64,000 bases of DNA from Mycobacteriales bacterium (GTDB lineage: Bacteria; Actinomycetota; Actinomycetes; Mycobacteriales; CADCTP01): assembly GCA_035995165.1 (NCBI GenBank), contig DASYKU010000152.1, forward strand, positions 1 through 64,000, read 5' to 3'. The position numbers were made by a program, and so were the translations under genes. The notes under the pieces were generated by a model. It was not told the origin of the DNA and ran no database searches. It saw only the letters and a list, made by a program, of their open reading frames with translations. Position 1 is the first letter of the stretch. Each line of letters opens with the position of its first letter. Shown here piece by piece: positions 56,675 to 64,000 of this stretch.

Positions 56675-57550
56675 CTACCCGGCGGTGGCGGGGCGCCGGA
56701 ACTGCACGTCGGCGTCCCACTCGGTGAAGCCGAGCCGCTGGTAGAGCCGGACCGCGCCGGGGTTGTCGTCGTCCACGTAGAGCAGGACGTCGGCCGGCCC
56801 GCGGTCGCGAAGATAGCGCAGACCCGCGACAGTCAGGGCCGGGCCCAGGTGCAGGCCCCGGGCGTCCGGGTCGACGCCCAGCACGTACACCTCCCCGATG
56901 GGGGGCGGGCCGGGGTGGACCTTGGTCCAGTGGAAGCCGGCCAGGCTGCCGTCCGGCCGGACGGCGAGCAGGAAGCCGGCCGGGTCGAACCAGGGCTCGG
57001 CCTCGCGCAGCCGGACGTCCTGGGCGGTCCAGGCGCCCTGCTCCGGGTGGTGCAGGAAGGCGCGGGCGTTGACCGTGACCCAGGCGTCCTCGTCCTGGCC
57101 CGGGACGAACGGCCGCAGCGTGATCCCCTCGGGCAGCGGCCGGTCCGGGATCTCCTCGGCCAGCGACCGGCGCAGCTGCCAGAGGGTGCGCTCGGCGGTC
57201 CAGCCCCGGGCGGCGGCGAAGGCGAGCGCGGCCGGCCGACGCCCGTGCGCCCAGACCAGCTCGGTCCCGGCCTGCTCCAGCGCGTCCAGCAGCCGGCCGC
57301 CGATGCCCTGCCGGCGGGCGTCCGGGTGCACCACGAGCTCGCCACCCTCGTCGTCCAGGTGGGCGTAGCCGACCAGGGCGCCGTCGCGGCGGGCGAGAAC
57401 GTGCCGGCCCTCGTTCTCGTGCAGGTCGATCAGGACCGGTTCGGACAGCGGCTCGACGCCGTCGGCCGCGGTGGCCGCGGCGGCCAGGTCCCGGACAGCG
57501 GACGGGTCCGGCTTCGTCTCCTCGACGACGACCGGACCCGGGCCACTCAC
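56675..57550 (-). CDS. mshD: Mycothiol synthase
   Basis: A 291-residue protein with two GNAT domains, as in MshD, which acetylates Cys-GlcN-Ins in the last step of mycothiol synthesis. The CoA-binding loop of domain 1 is LVVHPDARRQGIGGRLLDAL, and domain 2 has VLGVDPDARGLHLGPALTVA. FHWTKVHPGPPPIGEVYVL is a well-conserved MshD segment. The GTG at 57550 has no ribosome-binding site but has a TACCGT box 7 nt upstream, inside the glnR end. Its neighbours glnR and pst match the mycobacterial order. Confidence 0.92.
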   Translation of the reverse strand: MSGPGPVVVEETKPDPSAVRDLAAAATAADGVEPLSEPVLIDLHENEGRHVLARRDGALVGYAHLDDEGGELVVHPDARRQGIGGRLLDALEQAGTELVWAHGRRPAALAFAAARGWTAERTLWQLRRSLAEEIPDRPLPEGITLRPFVPGQDEDAWVTVNARAFLHHPEQGAWTAQDVRLREAEPWFDPAGFLLAVRPDGSLAGFHWTKVHPGPPPIGEVYVLGVDPDARGLHLGPALTVAGLRYLRDRGPADVLLYVDDDNPGAVRLYQRLGFTEWDADVQFRRPATAG

Positions 57551-57557
57551 GAACTGG

Positions 57558-57563
57558 ACGGTA
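57558..57563 (-). promoter_or_regulatory. Leaderless -10 box of mshD
   Basis: TACCGT on the minus strand ends 7 nt before the mshD GTG and lies just after the glnR stop codon, so mshD can be transcribed apart from glnR. Confidence 0.5.
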
Positions 57564-58274
57564 CTACCCCACCGGGGCCGGAGCGTCCGCGGTCGCCTGC
57601 GTCGGAGGCTGCCGCACGAACTTGTAGCCGACGTTGCGTACGGTCCCGATCAGCTGCTCGTGCTCGGTGCCGAGCTTGGCCCGCAGCCGCCGGACGTGCA
57701 CGTCGACCGTCCGGGTGCCGCCGTAGTAGTCGTAGCCCCAGACCTCCTGCAGCAGCTGGGCCCGGGAGAAGACCCGGCCCGGGTGCTGGGCCAGGAACTT
57801 CAGCAGCTCGAACTCCTTGTACGTCAGGTCGAGCGGCCGGCCGCGCAGCCGGCAGGTGTACGTCGTCTCGTCGATGGCGAGGTCGCCGGCCCGGATCACG
57901 CCGCCCTCGCCGGGCGCGCTGGCGGCCGCGCGACGGGTCACCGACAGCCGCAGCCGGGCCTCGACCTCGGCCGGTCCGGAGGTGTCCAGCAGCACGTCGT
58001 CGACGCCCCAGTCGGCCGCGACCGCGGCCAGGCCGCCCTCGGTGAGCACCGCGAGCACCGGCACCGGGACGCCGGTGGTCTGCAGCAGCCGGCACAGCCC
58101 GCGGGCCTCGGCCAGCGTGTGCCGGGCGTCGACCAGGACGATGTCGCCGGGCGGGGTGTCGATCAGCACGCTCACCTCGGGGCTCACCACCCGGACCGAG
58201 TGCGCGAGCAGCCCCAGCGCCGGCATCACCTCGGCGGTCGGCTGCGATGCTGCCGTCATCAGCAGGAGATCCAC
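57564..58274 (-). CDS. glnR: GlnR-like orphan response regulator
   Basis: A 236-residue OmpR-type regulator of nitrogen metabolism. The receiver (residues 1-120) keeps [20 protein letters not shown] around the Asp position but lacks the N-terminal acidic pair, as in known GlnR, which works without phosphorylation. Residues 140-225 are a winged helix with [40 protein letters not shown] and [16 protein letters not shown] lies 6 nt before the GTG at 58274; an in-frame GTG at 58286 is possible. No kinase gene is near. Synteny with mshD supports the name. Confidence 0.85.
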   Translation of the reverse strand: MDLLLMTAASQPTAEVMPALGLLAHSVRVVSPEVSVLIDTPPGDIVLVDARHTLAEARGLCRLLQTTGVPVPVLAVLTEGGLAAVAADWGVDDVLLDTSGPAEVEARLRLSVTRRAAASAPGEGGVIRAGDLAIDETTYTCRLRGRPLDLTYKEFELLKFLAQHPGRVFSRAQLLQEVWGYDYYGGTRTVDVHVRRLRAKLGTEHEQLIGTVRNVGYKFVRQPPTQATADAPAPVG

Positions 58275-58344
58275 GAACGTCTCCACTCTTGTGGTGTGCA
58301 CTGCGGGGAGAGGCGTCGTCGACTCGGTACGAAGGATAACCCGG

Positions 58345-59148
58345 ATGGAATCGATCCAGGTAAGGACGGCCGACGGAGTACGGCTGTTCGGGATGCACGT
58401 CACAGTCGATCGCGGGATCGATGACGGGCGTGAAAAAGACCTGGCCATCGTGCTCGCGCACGGTTTCACGGTCTCGGTCGGGCGGCCGCACCTGCAGCGG
58501 GTGGCGCAACGGTTCGCCCGGGCCGGGGACGTGGTGATGGCGGACTTCCGCGGCCACGGCCGGTCGGCCGGCGGGACCAGCGCGGGCGACTTCGAGGTCC
58601 TCGACCTGGACGCGGTGGTGCGCTGGGCCCGCGACGCCGGCTACCGGCGGGTGGCCACGGTCGGCTTCTCGATGGGCGCCGGCGTGGTGATCCGGCACGC
58701 GGCGCTCGCGCCGACCTCGAGCGGGCTGCGGCCGGTGGAGCCGGTGGACGCCGCGGTCAGCGTGAGCGCGCCGTCGCGCTGGTACATCCGCGACACGGTC
58801 CCGATGCGCCGGGTGCACTGGCTGCTGGAGACCCCGAGCGGGCACTGGGTGGCGGAGAAAGCCTTGCGTACCAGGATCGCCGGGGTGTGGGGCGTGCCGC
58901 CGGACTGGCCGGTCGCGGTGGTCGGGCGGATCGCGCCGACGCCGCTGCTGCTCCTGCAGGGCGACCAGGACCCGTACTTCGGGGCCGAGCACGGGCGGGC
59001 GCTCGCGGCCGCCGCCGGGCCGTCGGCCGAGTACTGGGAGCTGGCCGGGTTCGGGCACGCGGAGGGCGCGCTGACGCCGGCCCTGGTGGACCGGATCGCC
59101 GGTTGGGTGGCGACGTCGGTCGGCCGGGCTGGCACGATGCGGCAGTGA
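58345..59148 (+). CDS. Alpha/beta hydrolase
   Basis: A 267-residue hydrolase. The nucleophile elbow is [19 protein letters not shown] with Ser in G-F-S-M-G. The oxyanion His is in [10 protein letters not shown], the acid in [12 protein letters not shown], and the catalytic His in [13 protein letters not shown]. The substrate is unknown, possibly a lipid or acyl ester. It is divergent from glnR, and its stop overlaps the start of the next gene (GTGA), so it leads an operon with the membrane and LmeA-like proteins. Confidence 0.85.
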   Translation: MESIQVRTADGVRLFGMHVTVDRGIDDGREKDLAIVLAHGFTVSVGRPHLQRVAQRFARAGDVVMADFRGHGRSAGGTSAGDFEVLDLDAVVRWARDAGYRRVATVGFSMGAGVVIRHAALAPTSSGLRPVEPVDAAVSVSAPSRWYIRDTVPMRRVHWLLETPSGHWVAEKALRTRIAGVWGVPPDWPVAVVGRIAPTPLLLLQGDQDPYFGAEHGRALAAAAGPSAEYWELAGFGHAEGALTPALVDRIAGWVATSVGRAGTMRQ

Positions 59149-60173
59149 GCCGACACGCCGCGCCGAGGGGTCGCCGCGGTCCTACGGTGGCGCCGCCCGC
59201 GGCCGCGCCACCGGCTCCGCGGACCCCGCACCCCGGGCTTCCGCCGGCCGCCCCGGACCGGACCGGACGCACCGGCGGACCGGAATCGTTCAACGGTCAC
59301 TCCGATGCGCCCGGTGGAAGGCTTCCGGGTGGGGCGACGCGGTGGGTGGCGCCGGGGCACGAGCCGCCGCTGGTGGACCCGGGCGAGGCCCGCCGGGCGC
59401 AGCTGACCGCGGCCGGGCTCGCCGTTCTCGCCGGGCTGGTGCTCGGGCTCGGCGCGATCGCCGGCCGGACCGGCGTGGTCGCGACGGTCGCGCTGGCGCA
59501 GGCGGCGCTGGTGCCGGCCTGGGTCCTCGGCGCCCGGCGGCCGGGCCGCATCGGCGGCATGGTCCTCGGGGTGGCCGCCGCCGGCGCCGCGGACGCCGCG
59601 CTGCTGATCCGGGACCGCACGTCGCCGGCCGTGCTGCTGGGCGTGCTCGGCCTGGCCGTACCGGTCCTGCTGGCCCACCAGCTGACCCGCGGCGTGGTCC
59701 GGGTCCGGGTGACGGAGTCGCTGGCCGGGGTGGCCGTGCTGGTCGCGGCCGAGGTGGGGCTGTCGACGCTGGTCGCGCTGGACCGGGCCGACCTGGGCAA
59801 CCGGCTGACCGGCGTGGTCGTGCTCGCCGCCGGGGCCGCGCTGGCGGTGGCCCGGCTGACCGACGCGGTCGCGCCGGTGCCGCGGATCGCCGACGGCCTC
59901 CCGTACGGGCTGCTCGCCGTCGTGCTCGCCGCGGTGGCCGGCGCCGCCGTGGGCGTGGTCACCGCGACCGGCCCGCTGAGCACCACCGAGGGCGCGGGCG
60001 TCGGCGCGCTGGTCGGCGCCGTCGCGGCGCTGGTCTCGGTCGGGACCGGGTTCGTCGCGGTGATGCTGCCGGAGCCGCGCCGCGCGCTCGCGCTGGCCGC
60101 CGTGTCCGTGCTGGTCCCGCTCGCCCTGGTCGCCCCCGTCGGCTACCTCACGGTGCTCTCTGTGGCAGGGTGA
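59145..60173 (+). CDS. Polytopic membrane protein of unknown function
   Basis: A 342-residue protein. The first 85 residues are Pro/Ala/Arg-rich and disordered. About ten hydrophobic segments follow (for example LAVLAGLVLGLGAIAGRTGV and LAGVAVLVAAEVGLSTLVAL). I do not recognise a family. It lies between a hydrolase and an LmeA-like protein, which suggests a role in envelope lipids. The GTG start overlaps the preceding stop by 4 bp. Confidence 0.65.
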   Translation: MSRHAAPRGRRGPTVAPPAAAPPAPRTPHPGLPPAAPDRTGRTGGPESFNGHSDAPGGRLPGGATRWVAPGHEPPLVDPGEARRAQLTAAGLAVLAGLVLGLGAIAGRTGVVATVALAQAALVPAWVLGARRPGRIGGMVLGVAAAGAADAALLIRDRTSPAVLLGVLGLAVPVLLAHQLTRGVVRVRVTESLAGVAVLVAAEVGLSTLVALDRADLGNRLTGVVVLAAGAALAVARLTDAVAPVPRIADGLPYGLLAVVLAAVAGAAVGVVTATGPLSTTEGAGVGALVGAVAALVSVGTGFVAVMLPEPRRALALAAVSVLVPLALVAPVGYLTVLSVAG

Positions 60174-60179
60174 CCCGCC

Positions 60180-60890
60180 ATGCGCCGGCTGCTGGTCGTC
60201 CTGCTCGTCCTGGTGGCGCTGCTCGCGATCGCCGACCGGGTCGGCGTGCTGGTGGCGCAGTCCGTGCTGGCCGCCCAGGTGAAGAACCAGCTCGAGCTGG
60301 ACCAGACCCCGGACGTGAGCATCCGCGGCATCCCGTTCCTCACCCAGGCCGTCCGCGGCAAGTACTCCGACGTCCGCGTGAAGCTGCCGGACGTCGACGC
60401 CGGCTCCGTGCAGAACATCGCGATCGACGCCCGGCTGCAGGGCGTGCACCTGCCGCTGTCCGCCGCGATCCACCGCGACGTCGACCGGGTCCCGGTGGAC
60501 CGGATCAGCGGCACCCTCGACGTCCGGTACGCCGAGCTGGCCCGGGCCAGCGGCATCTCCGGCCTGAAGATCATCCGGGACGGGGACGCGCTGAGGCTGT
60601 CGGGCTCGGTCCGGGTGCTGGGCCAGCAGGTCGACGCCAGCGCGACCGGCCGGGTCGAGGTCAACGGCAACGACATCGCGATCAACGCCGAGCGGGCCGA
60701 GGTGGCCGGCGTCCCGGTGCCGCAGGTCGCGCTGGACGCGGCCGCCCGGCTGCTCTCGTTCCGGGTGTCGCCGACCAACCTGCCGCTCGCGTTGCGGATC
60801 ACCTCGGTCGACGTGGGCGACACCGGGCTGCTGGTCAGCGCGGTGTCCGATGACGTCGTGCTGCGGCCTGACGACGTACAGGTGAACTGA
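60180..60890 (+). CDS. LmeA-like DUF2993 envelope protein
   Basis: A 236-residue exported protein. The signal or anchor helix RRLLVVLLVLVALLAIADRV leads into a DUF2993 domain: QSVLAAQVKNQLELDQTPDV, GIPFLTQAVRGKYSDVRV and GLKIIRDGDALRLSG. Mycobacterial LmeA (Rv0817c), of the same family, acts in lipomannan elongation and binds phospholipids. The gene order relative to glnR and the sulfurtransferase gene matches that locus. It starts 6 nt after the preceding stop. Confidence 0.8.
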   Translation: MRRLLVVLLVLVALLAIADRVGVLVAQSVLAAQVKNQLELDQTPDVSIRGIPFLTQAVRGKYSDVRVKLPDVDAGSVQNIAIDARLQGVHLPLSAAIHRDVDRVPVDRISGTLDVRYAELARASGISGLKIIRDGDALRLSGSVRVLGQQVDASATGRVEVNGNDIAINAERAEVAGVPVPQVALDAAARLLSFRVSPTNLPLALRITSVDVGDTGLLVSAVSDDVVLRPDDVQVN

Positions 60891-60904
60891 GCCGGGGTTC
60901 CGGC

Positions 60905-60910
60905 TACTCT
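60905..60910 (+). promoter_or_regulatory. Leaderless -10 box of the Cys leader peptide
   Basis: TACTCT ends 7 nt before the ATG at 60918, and there is no ribosome-binding site. Transcription of the sulfur operon probably begins at that ATG. Confidence 0.55.
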
Positions 60911-60917
60911 CGGGTCC

Positions 60918-60992
60918 ATGGGCACCCTGCTCACGCAACGCCGCGCGGTCGACCTGTGCCGCGTGGGCAGCTGCCTGTGTCGCATGCGCTGA
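60918..60992 (+). CDS. Cys-rich leader peptide upstream of sulfur genes
   Basis: A 24-codon frame reads MGTLLTQRRAVDLCR, then VGSCLCRMR and a stop. RRAVDLCRxxSxLCR is the pattern of the small putative leader peptides found before sulfur genes in actinomycetes. Three cysteines in seven codons would make ribosomes pause when cysteine is scarce. In Mycobacterium smegmatis a Cys-rich leader controls the matching operon by attenuated coupling. The start is leaderless (TACTCT box 7 nt upstream). The next gene, the sulfurtransferase, begins 117 nt after its stop behind a strong AAGGAGGT. Confidence 0.75.
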   Translation: MGTLLTQRRAVDLCRVGSCLCRMR

Positions 60993-61109
60993 CGACTCGC
61001 GCGCTCGTTCCCCGTACGACTCCCCGGCTCTCTGCCGCGCCTGAGGCGCGCGCCGCCGCGGGCATCCGCCCGACATCCGTACCCGAACCCACCCAAGGAG
61101 GTCCCCGGC

Positions 61110-61943
61110 ATGAGCCGTGCGGACGTGCTCGTCACCGCCGACTGGGCCGAGCAGCATCTCGGTCAGTCCGGCACCGTCTTCGTCGAGGTCGACGAGGACA
61201 CCAGCGCCTACGACAAGGGCCACATCGCGGGCGCCGTGAAGCTCGACTGGAAGACCGAGCTGCAGGACCCGGTCCGTCGCGACTTCGTCGACAAGCCCGG
61301 GTTCGAGAAGCTGCTGTCCGGCAAGGGCATCGCCAACGACGACACCGTCGTGCTCTACGGCGGCAACAACAACTGGTTCGCCGCGTACGCGTACTGGTAC
61401 TTCAAGCTGTACGGGCACCAGGACGTGAAGCTGCTCGACGGCGGTCGCAAGAAGTGGGAGCTGGACTCCCGCGAGCTGACCGAGGAGGCCGTGCTGCGGC
61501 CGACCACCGAGTACAAGGCCAAGGACCAGGACTCCTCCATCCGCGCCTTCCGGGACGAGGTCGTCGCCGCGATCGGCCAGCAGAACCTGGTCGACGTGCG
61601 GTCGCCGGACGAGTTCGCCGGGCGGCTGTTCGCGCCGGCGCACCTGCCGCAGGAGGCGTCCCAGCGGGCCGGGCACATCCCGACCGCGCTGAACGTGCCC
61701 TGGTCCAAGGCCGCGAACGAGGACGGCACCTTCCGGTCCGACGACGAGCTGCGCGCCCTCTACACCGAGGCCGGGCTGGACACCTCGAAGGACACCATCG
61801 CGTACTGCCGGATCGGCGAGCGGTCCAGCCACACCTGGTTCGCTCTGCACGAGCTGCTCGGTGAGCCGAACGTGAAGAACTACGACGGCTCCTGGACCGA
61901 GTACGGCTCGCTGGTGGGCGTGCCGATCGAGAAGAGCAGCTGA
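61110..61943 (+). CDS. cysA: Thiosulfate sulfurtransferase (rhodanese)
   Basis: A 277-residue two-domain rhodanese (CysA2/SseA type). The active-site Cys stands in DTIAYCRIGERSSHTWFAL in the C-terminal domain. The N-terminal domain has VEVDEDTSAYDKGHIAGAV, without a catalytic Cys, and VDVRSPDEFAGRL opens the second. It transfers sulfane sulfur from thiosulfate to an acceptor. AAGGAGGT precedes the ATG. The SseC-like gene follows after 1 nt, the pair as in mycobacteria. Control by cysteine supply through the leader peptide is inferred. Confidence 0.93.
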   Translation: MSRADVLVTADWAEQHLGQSGTVFVEVDEDTSAYDKGHIAGAVKLDWKTELQDPVRRDFVDKPGFEKLLSGKGIANDDTVVLYGGNNNWFAAYAYWYFKLYGHQDVKLLDGGRKKWELDSRELTEEAVLRPTTEYKAKDQDSSIRAFRDEVVAAIGQQNLVDVRSPDEFAGRLFAPAHLPQEASQRAGHIPTALNVPWSKAANEDGTFRSDDELRALYTEAGLDTSKDTIAYCRIGERSSHTWFALHELLGEPNVKNYDGSWTEYGSLVGVPIEKSS

Positions 61944-61944
61944 C

Positions 61945-62253
61945 ATGTGCGGCGCACCCACGCAGGACGAGACGCTCGACCGGACGCTGCCGTCCAGTGT
62001 GGACCCGGCGACCGCGTCGATCATCCAGGGCCGGGTCGTCCGGGACGGCGATCCGGTCGCGGCCGCGTACGTCCGGCTGCTGGATGCGACCGGCGAGTTC
62101 ACCGCCGAGGTCGTCTCCAGCGCGACCGGCGTGTTCCGGTTCTACGCGTCACCCGGCCGGTGGACGGTCCGGGCTCTCGCCCCCGGCGCGACCGGCTCGG
62201 CCGACCTCGAGGCCGGGTTCGGGTTCACCGAGACTCGCCTGGAGATCAGCTGA
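61945..62253 (+). CDS. SseC-like DUF1416 protein
   Basis: A 102-residue protein of the DUF1416 family. It begins MCGAPTQDE, as the family does, and reads IIQGRVVRDGDPVAAAYVRL and SATGVFRFYASPGRWTVRAL, a transthyretin-like beta fold. The early Cys is conserved in the family. The function is unknown; the family always accompanies thiosulfate sulfurtransferase in actinomycetes. The stop-start gap to the sulfurtransferase gene is 1 nt. Confidence 0.9.
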   Translation: MCGAPTQDETLDRTLPSSVDPATASIIQGRVVRDGDPVAAAYVRLLDATGEFTAEVVSSATGVFRFYASPGRWTVRALAPGATGSADLEAGFGFTETRLEIS

Positions 62254-62342
62254 TCCGCTGAGCCGTATCCGGTCCCGCCGGTGACACACTGGTCACCGGC
62301 GGGACGGATGCGCCCGGAGCGGTCGGCTTCGGGCCTCGGCGG

Positions 62343-63371
62343 GTGGAGCGGAACAGCGTGGCGAACACCGTGAGCAGCGGGCTGGGCAAGCTCGGCCGGT
62401 CCGCCGGGCTGATGTTGCTCGCCGCGATCCTCGCTGCCGGCGTCACCACGCTGGTGGCCCGGGCGGACACGCCGGCCGGCAAGGATTCCTTCTACGGCAT
62501 GGTCGTCGGCCCGCAGGTCGACATCGACCGGGCCATCCCCAAGCTCACCGCGCTCGGCGTGAACACCGTCCGGCTGCGGATGTCGGTGAAGAACTGGGCC
62601 AGCCCGGCCGCGAACACCGGCGCGGACACGTACGACGGGGCGCTGGCGCAGGCGCCGAAGCTGGACGACAAGGGTTTCCGGGTCGTCCTGCAGGTCGACA
62701 GCGAGGGCGGCGCGATGCCGTCGTACGCGCGGGCCAAGGCGTTCTTCGAGTGGCTGATGGGCCGGCCCGGCGCGAAGTCGGTCGACGTGGTCGAGGTCTT
62801 CGGCCCGGTCACCGACACCGCCTCCAACGCCGACGCGTTCTCCACCACGCTGACCCGGGCCCAGCAGGCCGACCGGTACGTCGACGGCCCGCTCAAGGCC
62901 GCCTGGGACGTGGTCCACTCCGAGAAGCGCAAGAAGGTGCTCGGCGGCGCGTTCACGCCGTTCCAGCAGGCCGCGGACCTGCGTACGCCGGGGACGTTCA
63001 ACCTGCAGACGACCCAGGCCTACGTCAGGGCCGGCTACCTGGACCGGGTCGACTACGCCGGGTTCCACCCGGACCAGGCCACCGTGGCCCAGCAGGAGGC
63101 GTGGGTGAAGCGGGCCACCGACCTGCTCGGCCGCAAGCCGGTCTGGGTGTCGGAGTGGCAGCTGAACCGGCAGGCGTTCCCGAACGACGGGGCGTACCTG
63201 AACGCGATGAGTCAGACCCTGACCGACCTGCGCGCGAAGCTGGGCACCGCCTGCTACTCGGGCTTCACCGAGCAGGAGGGCGTGGTGCCGGTGACGCAGG
63301 GCGGGCTCGGCGGGTACCGGGAGGACGACCCGGCCTACGCCGCGTACCGGAACTGGCCGAAGAAGAAGTAG
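62343..63371 (+). CDS. Secreted TIM-barrel protein, glycosidase-like
   Basis: A 342-residue exported protein. The signal helix GLMLLAAILAAGVTTLVARA is followed by YGMVVGPQVDIDRAIPKLTA, LGVNTVRLRMSVKNW, VVEVFGPVTDTA and KPVWVSEWQLN. The pattern of strands and the Glu of WVSEWQ suit a (beta/alpha)8 glycoside hydrolase, where this Glu would be the nucleophile. The acid/base residue and substrate are not clear. Its start is uncertain: GTG at 62343 or 62358. It stands between the SseC-like gene and the DsrE gene, where the mycobacterial order has nothing, so it may be an insertion. Confidence 0.6.
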   Translation: MERNSVANTVSSGLGKLGRSAGLMLLAAILAAGVTTLVARADTPAGKDSFYGMVVGPQVDIDRAIPKLTALGVNTVRLRMSVKNWASPAANTGADTYDGALAQAPKLDDKGFRVVLQVDSEGGAMPSYARAKAFFEWLMGRPGAKSVDVVEVFGPVTDTASNADAFSTTLTRAQQADRYVDGPLKAAWDVVHSEKRKKVLGGAFTPFQQAADLRTPGTFNLQTTQAYVRAGYLDRVDYAGFHPDQATVAQQEAWVKRATDLLGRKPVWVSEWQLNRQAFPNDGAYLNAMSQTLTDLRAKLGTACYSGFTEQEGVVPVTQGGLGGYREDDPAYAAYRNWPKKK

Positions 63372-63734
63372 TCAGTAGACGAGCGCCTGGGCGCCCTCGG
63401 CCAGCGCCTCCTCGACGAACGTGGCCGCGCCGGCGATCCGGATGCCGGGCAGCACGTCGTCCGGGCCGATGTCCCGCCGGGCCGCGCACTGCGTGCACAG
63501 CGTGACCCGGCCGACGGCGAGGACCGCGGCCAGCAGGTCCGGCAGCGGCGCGGCGTGCGGCAGGTCGAACTCCGCCGCCCGGCCCGGCAGCGCGAACCAG
63601 GCCGATTCGCCGGTCAGCCAGAGGCTCGTCGGGACCCCGGCGGCGACCGCGGTGGCAGCGACCGTGAAGGCCTGACCGCAGCGCTCGGGGGCGTCCGAGC
63701 CCGCGGTCACCTTGACGACGAGCGAAGTGGCCAT
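63372..63734 (-). CDS. DsrE-family protein
   Basis: A 120-residue small protein: LVVKVTAGSDAPERCGQAF at the N-terminus, LPDLLAAVLAVGRVTLCTQC in the middle and RDIGPDDVLPGIRIAGA. This is the DsrE/F-like fold with a CxxC in TLCTQCAARR. Such proteins carry sulfur or persulfides, which fits the sulfurtransferase operon nearby. The ATG has no ribosome-binding site and has TAGGCT 7 nt upstream. It is divergent from the nitrobindin gene with only 23 bp between starts. Confidence 0.75.
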   Translation of the reverse strand: MATSLVVKVTAGSDAPERCGQAFTVAATAVAAGVPTSLWLTGESAWFALPGRAAEFDLPHAAPLPDLLAAVLAVGRVTLCTQCAARRDIGPDDVLPGIRIAGAATFVEEALAEGAQALVY

Positions 63735-63741
63735 GTCCGTG

Positions 63742-63751
63742 AGCCTAAGAT
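63742..63751. promoter_or_regulatory. Bidirectional leaderless promoter core
   Basis: On the minus strand TAGGCT (63747-63742) ends 7 nt before the ATG at 63734. On the plus strand TAAGAT (63746-63751) ends 6 nt before the GTG at 63758. The two boxes share TA at 63746-63747, the same geometry as the pair at 17651-17660. Confidence 0.6.
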
Positions 63752-63757
63752 CCTCCG

Positions 63758-64000
63758 GTGGCTGCGCCGACGTGGACCGACATCCCGATCCCGGACGAGA
63801 CCGCCGACCTGCGCGAGGGGCCGGACCTGCATCCGACCCTGCTCCCGCTGCTGCCGCTGATCGGCACCTGGCGCGGGACCGGCCGCGGCGGCTACCCGAC
63901 GATCGAGGACTTCGACTACGGGCAGCAGGTGACGTTCGCGCACGACGGCCGGGGCGTGCTGCGGTACGAGTCCCGGGCCTGGCTGCTGAACGAGGACGGC
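63758..64000 (+). CDS. Nitrobindin/FABP-like heme protein, N-terminal part (cut by window edge)
   Basis: The first 81 codons are visible. They contain LIGTWRGTGRGGYPTIEDFD and YGQQVTFAHDGRGVLRYES, the start of the FABP-like barrel of nitrobindin (Rv0813c-like) with its GxWxGxG motif. Such proteins bind ferric heme and may handle nitric oxide or peroxynitrite. The distal heme His lies beyond the window. The GTG at 63758 has a TAAGAT box 6 nt upstream and no ribosome-binding site. Confidence 0.85.
   Translation, partial: MAAPTWTDIPIPDETADLREGPDLHPTLLPLLPLIGTWRGTGRGGYPTIEDFDYGQQVTFAHDGRGVLRYESRAWLLNEDG

Overview
The window is high-GC actinomycete chromosomal DNA. The evidence is very strong G/C bias at third codon positions, frequent GTG starts, a mycothiol synthase gene, GlnR next to mshD, a GlxA-type AraC regulator, STAS, LCP and HelD proteins, and many starts that look leaderless (a TANNNT box 6-8 nt before the start codon). 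The genus cannot be fixed from this sequence. The 57-64 kb end follows, from memory, the Mycobacterium tuberculosis order Rv0813c-Rv0820 (nitrobindin-like, SseC, sulfurtransferase, LmeA, GlnR, MshD, phosphate transporter).

0-6 kb is a decayed accessory zone. It holds a truncated XRE regulator gene, an XRE regulator with its own palindromic operator, remnants of inositol-monophosphatase, NUDIX and HAD genes, an MFS exporter, a GNAT enzyme, and a dead IS21-type istB that abuts the beheaded start of a membrane-protein gene. 6-21 kb is mostly metabolic: alditol oxidase, HelD, enoyl-CoA hydratase, IPP isomerase, a binding lipoprotein, a methyltransferase, an adk-STAS-aldo/keto reductase-phosphatase operon, HMG-CoA lyase divergent from a flavin monooxygenase, and a second MFS exporter. 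21-31 kb holds an ABC exporter with a histidine kinase/response regulator pair, a P450, a cell-wall lipoprotein with a deacetylase-glycosyltransferase fusion, and a hydrolase/TetR operon with a clear operator.

31-39 kb holds gnd and two paralogous ECF sigma factors. Each is fused to a zinc-finger anti-sigma segment, a membrane helix and an extracellular tail, and they are interleaved with a mucin-like wall protein and lipoproteins.

39.5-45.5 kb is the most unusual region. A three-gene module is present twice in tandem. Each copy has an XRE regulator with a C-terminal domain I cannot assign, a translationally coupled GT-A-like putative glycosyltransferase, and a divergent small membrane protein. 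The proteins of the two copies are well diverged. However, a 135-bp block that carries a 9-bp GC hairpin, the ribosome-binding site and the first 15-16 codons of the membrane-protein gene is identical in both.

45.5-57.5 kb has a binding-protein/VWA fusion, a LytR-CpsA-Psr protein with a repeat-rich cytosolic head, a GlxA-type regulator beside an EamA transporter, and the pstSCAB operon preceded by seven 11-bp PHO-box units. 57.5-64 kb has mshD-glnR, a hydrolase, a membrane protein, an LmeA-like protein, a leaderless Cys-rich leader peptide before a sulfurtransferase/SseC pair, a secreted TIM-barrel-like protein, and a DsrE/nitrobindin pair that shares a bidirectional promoter.
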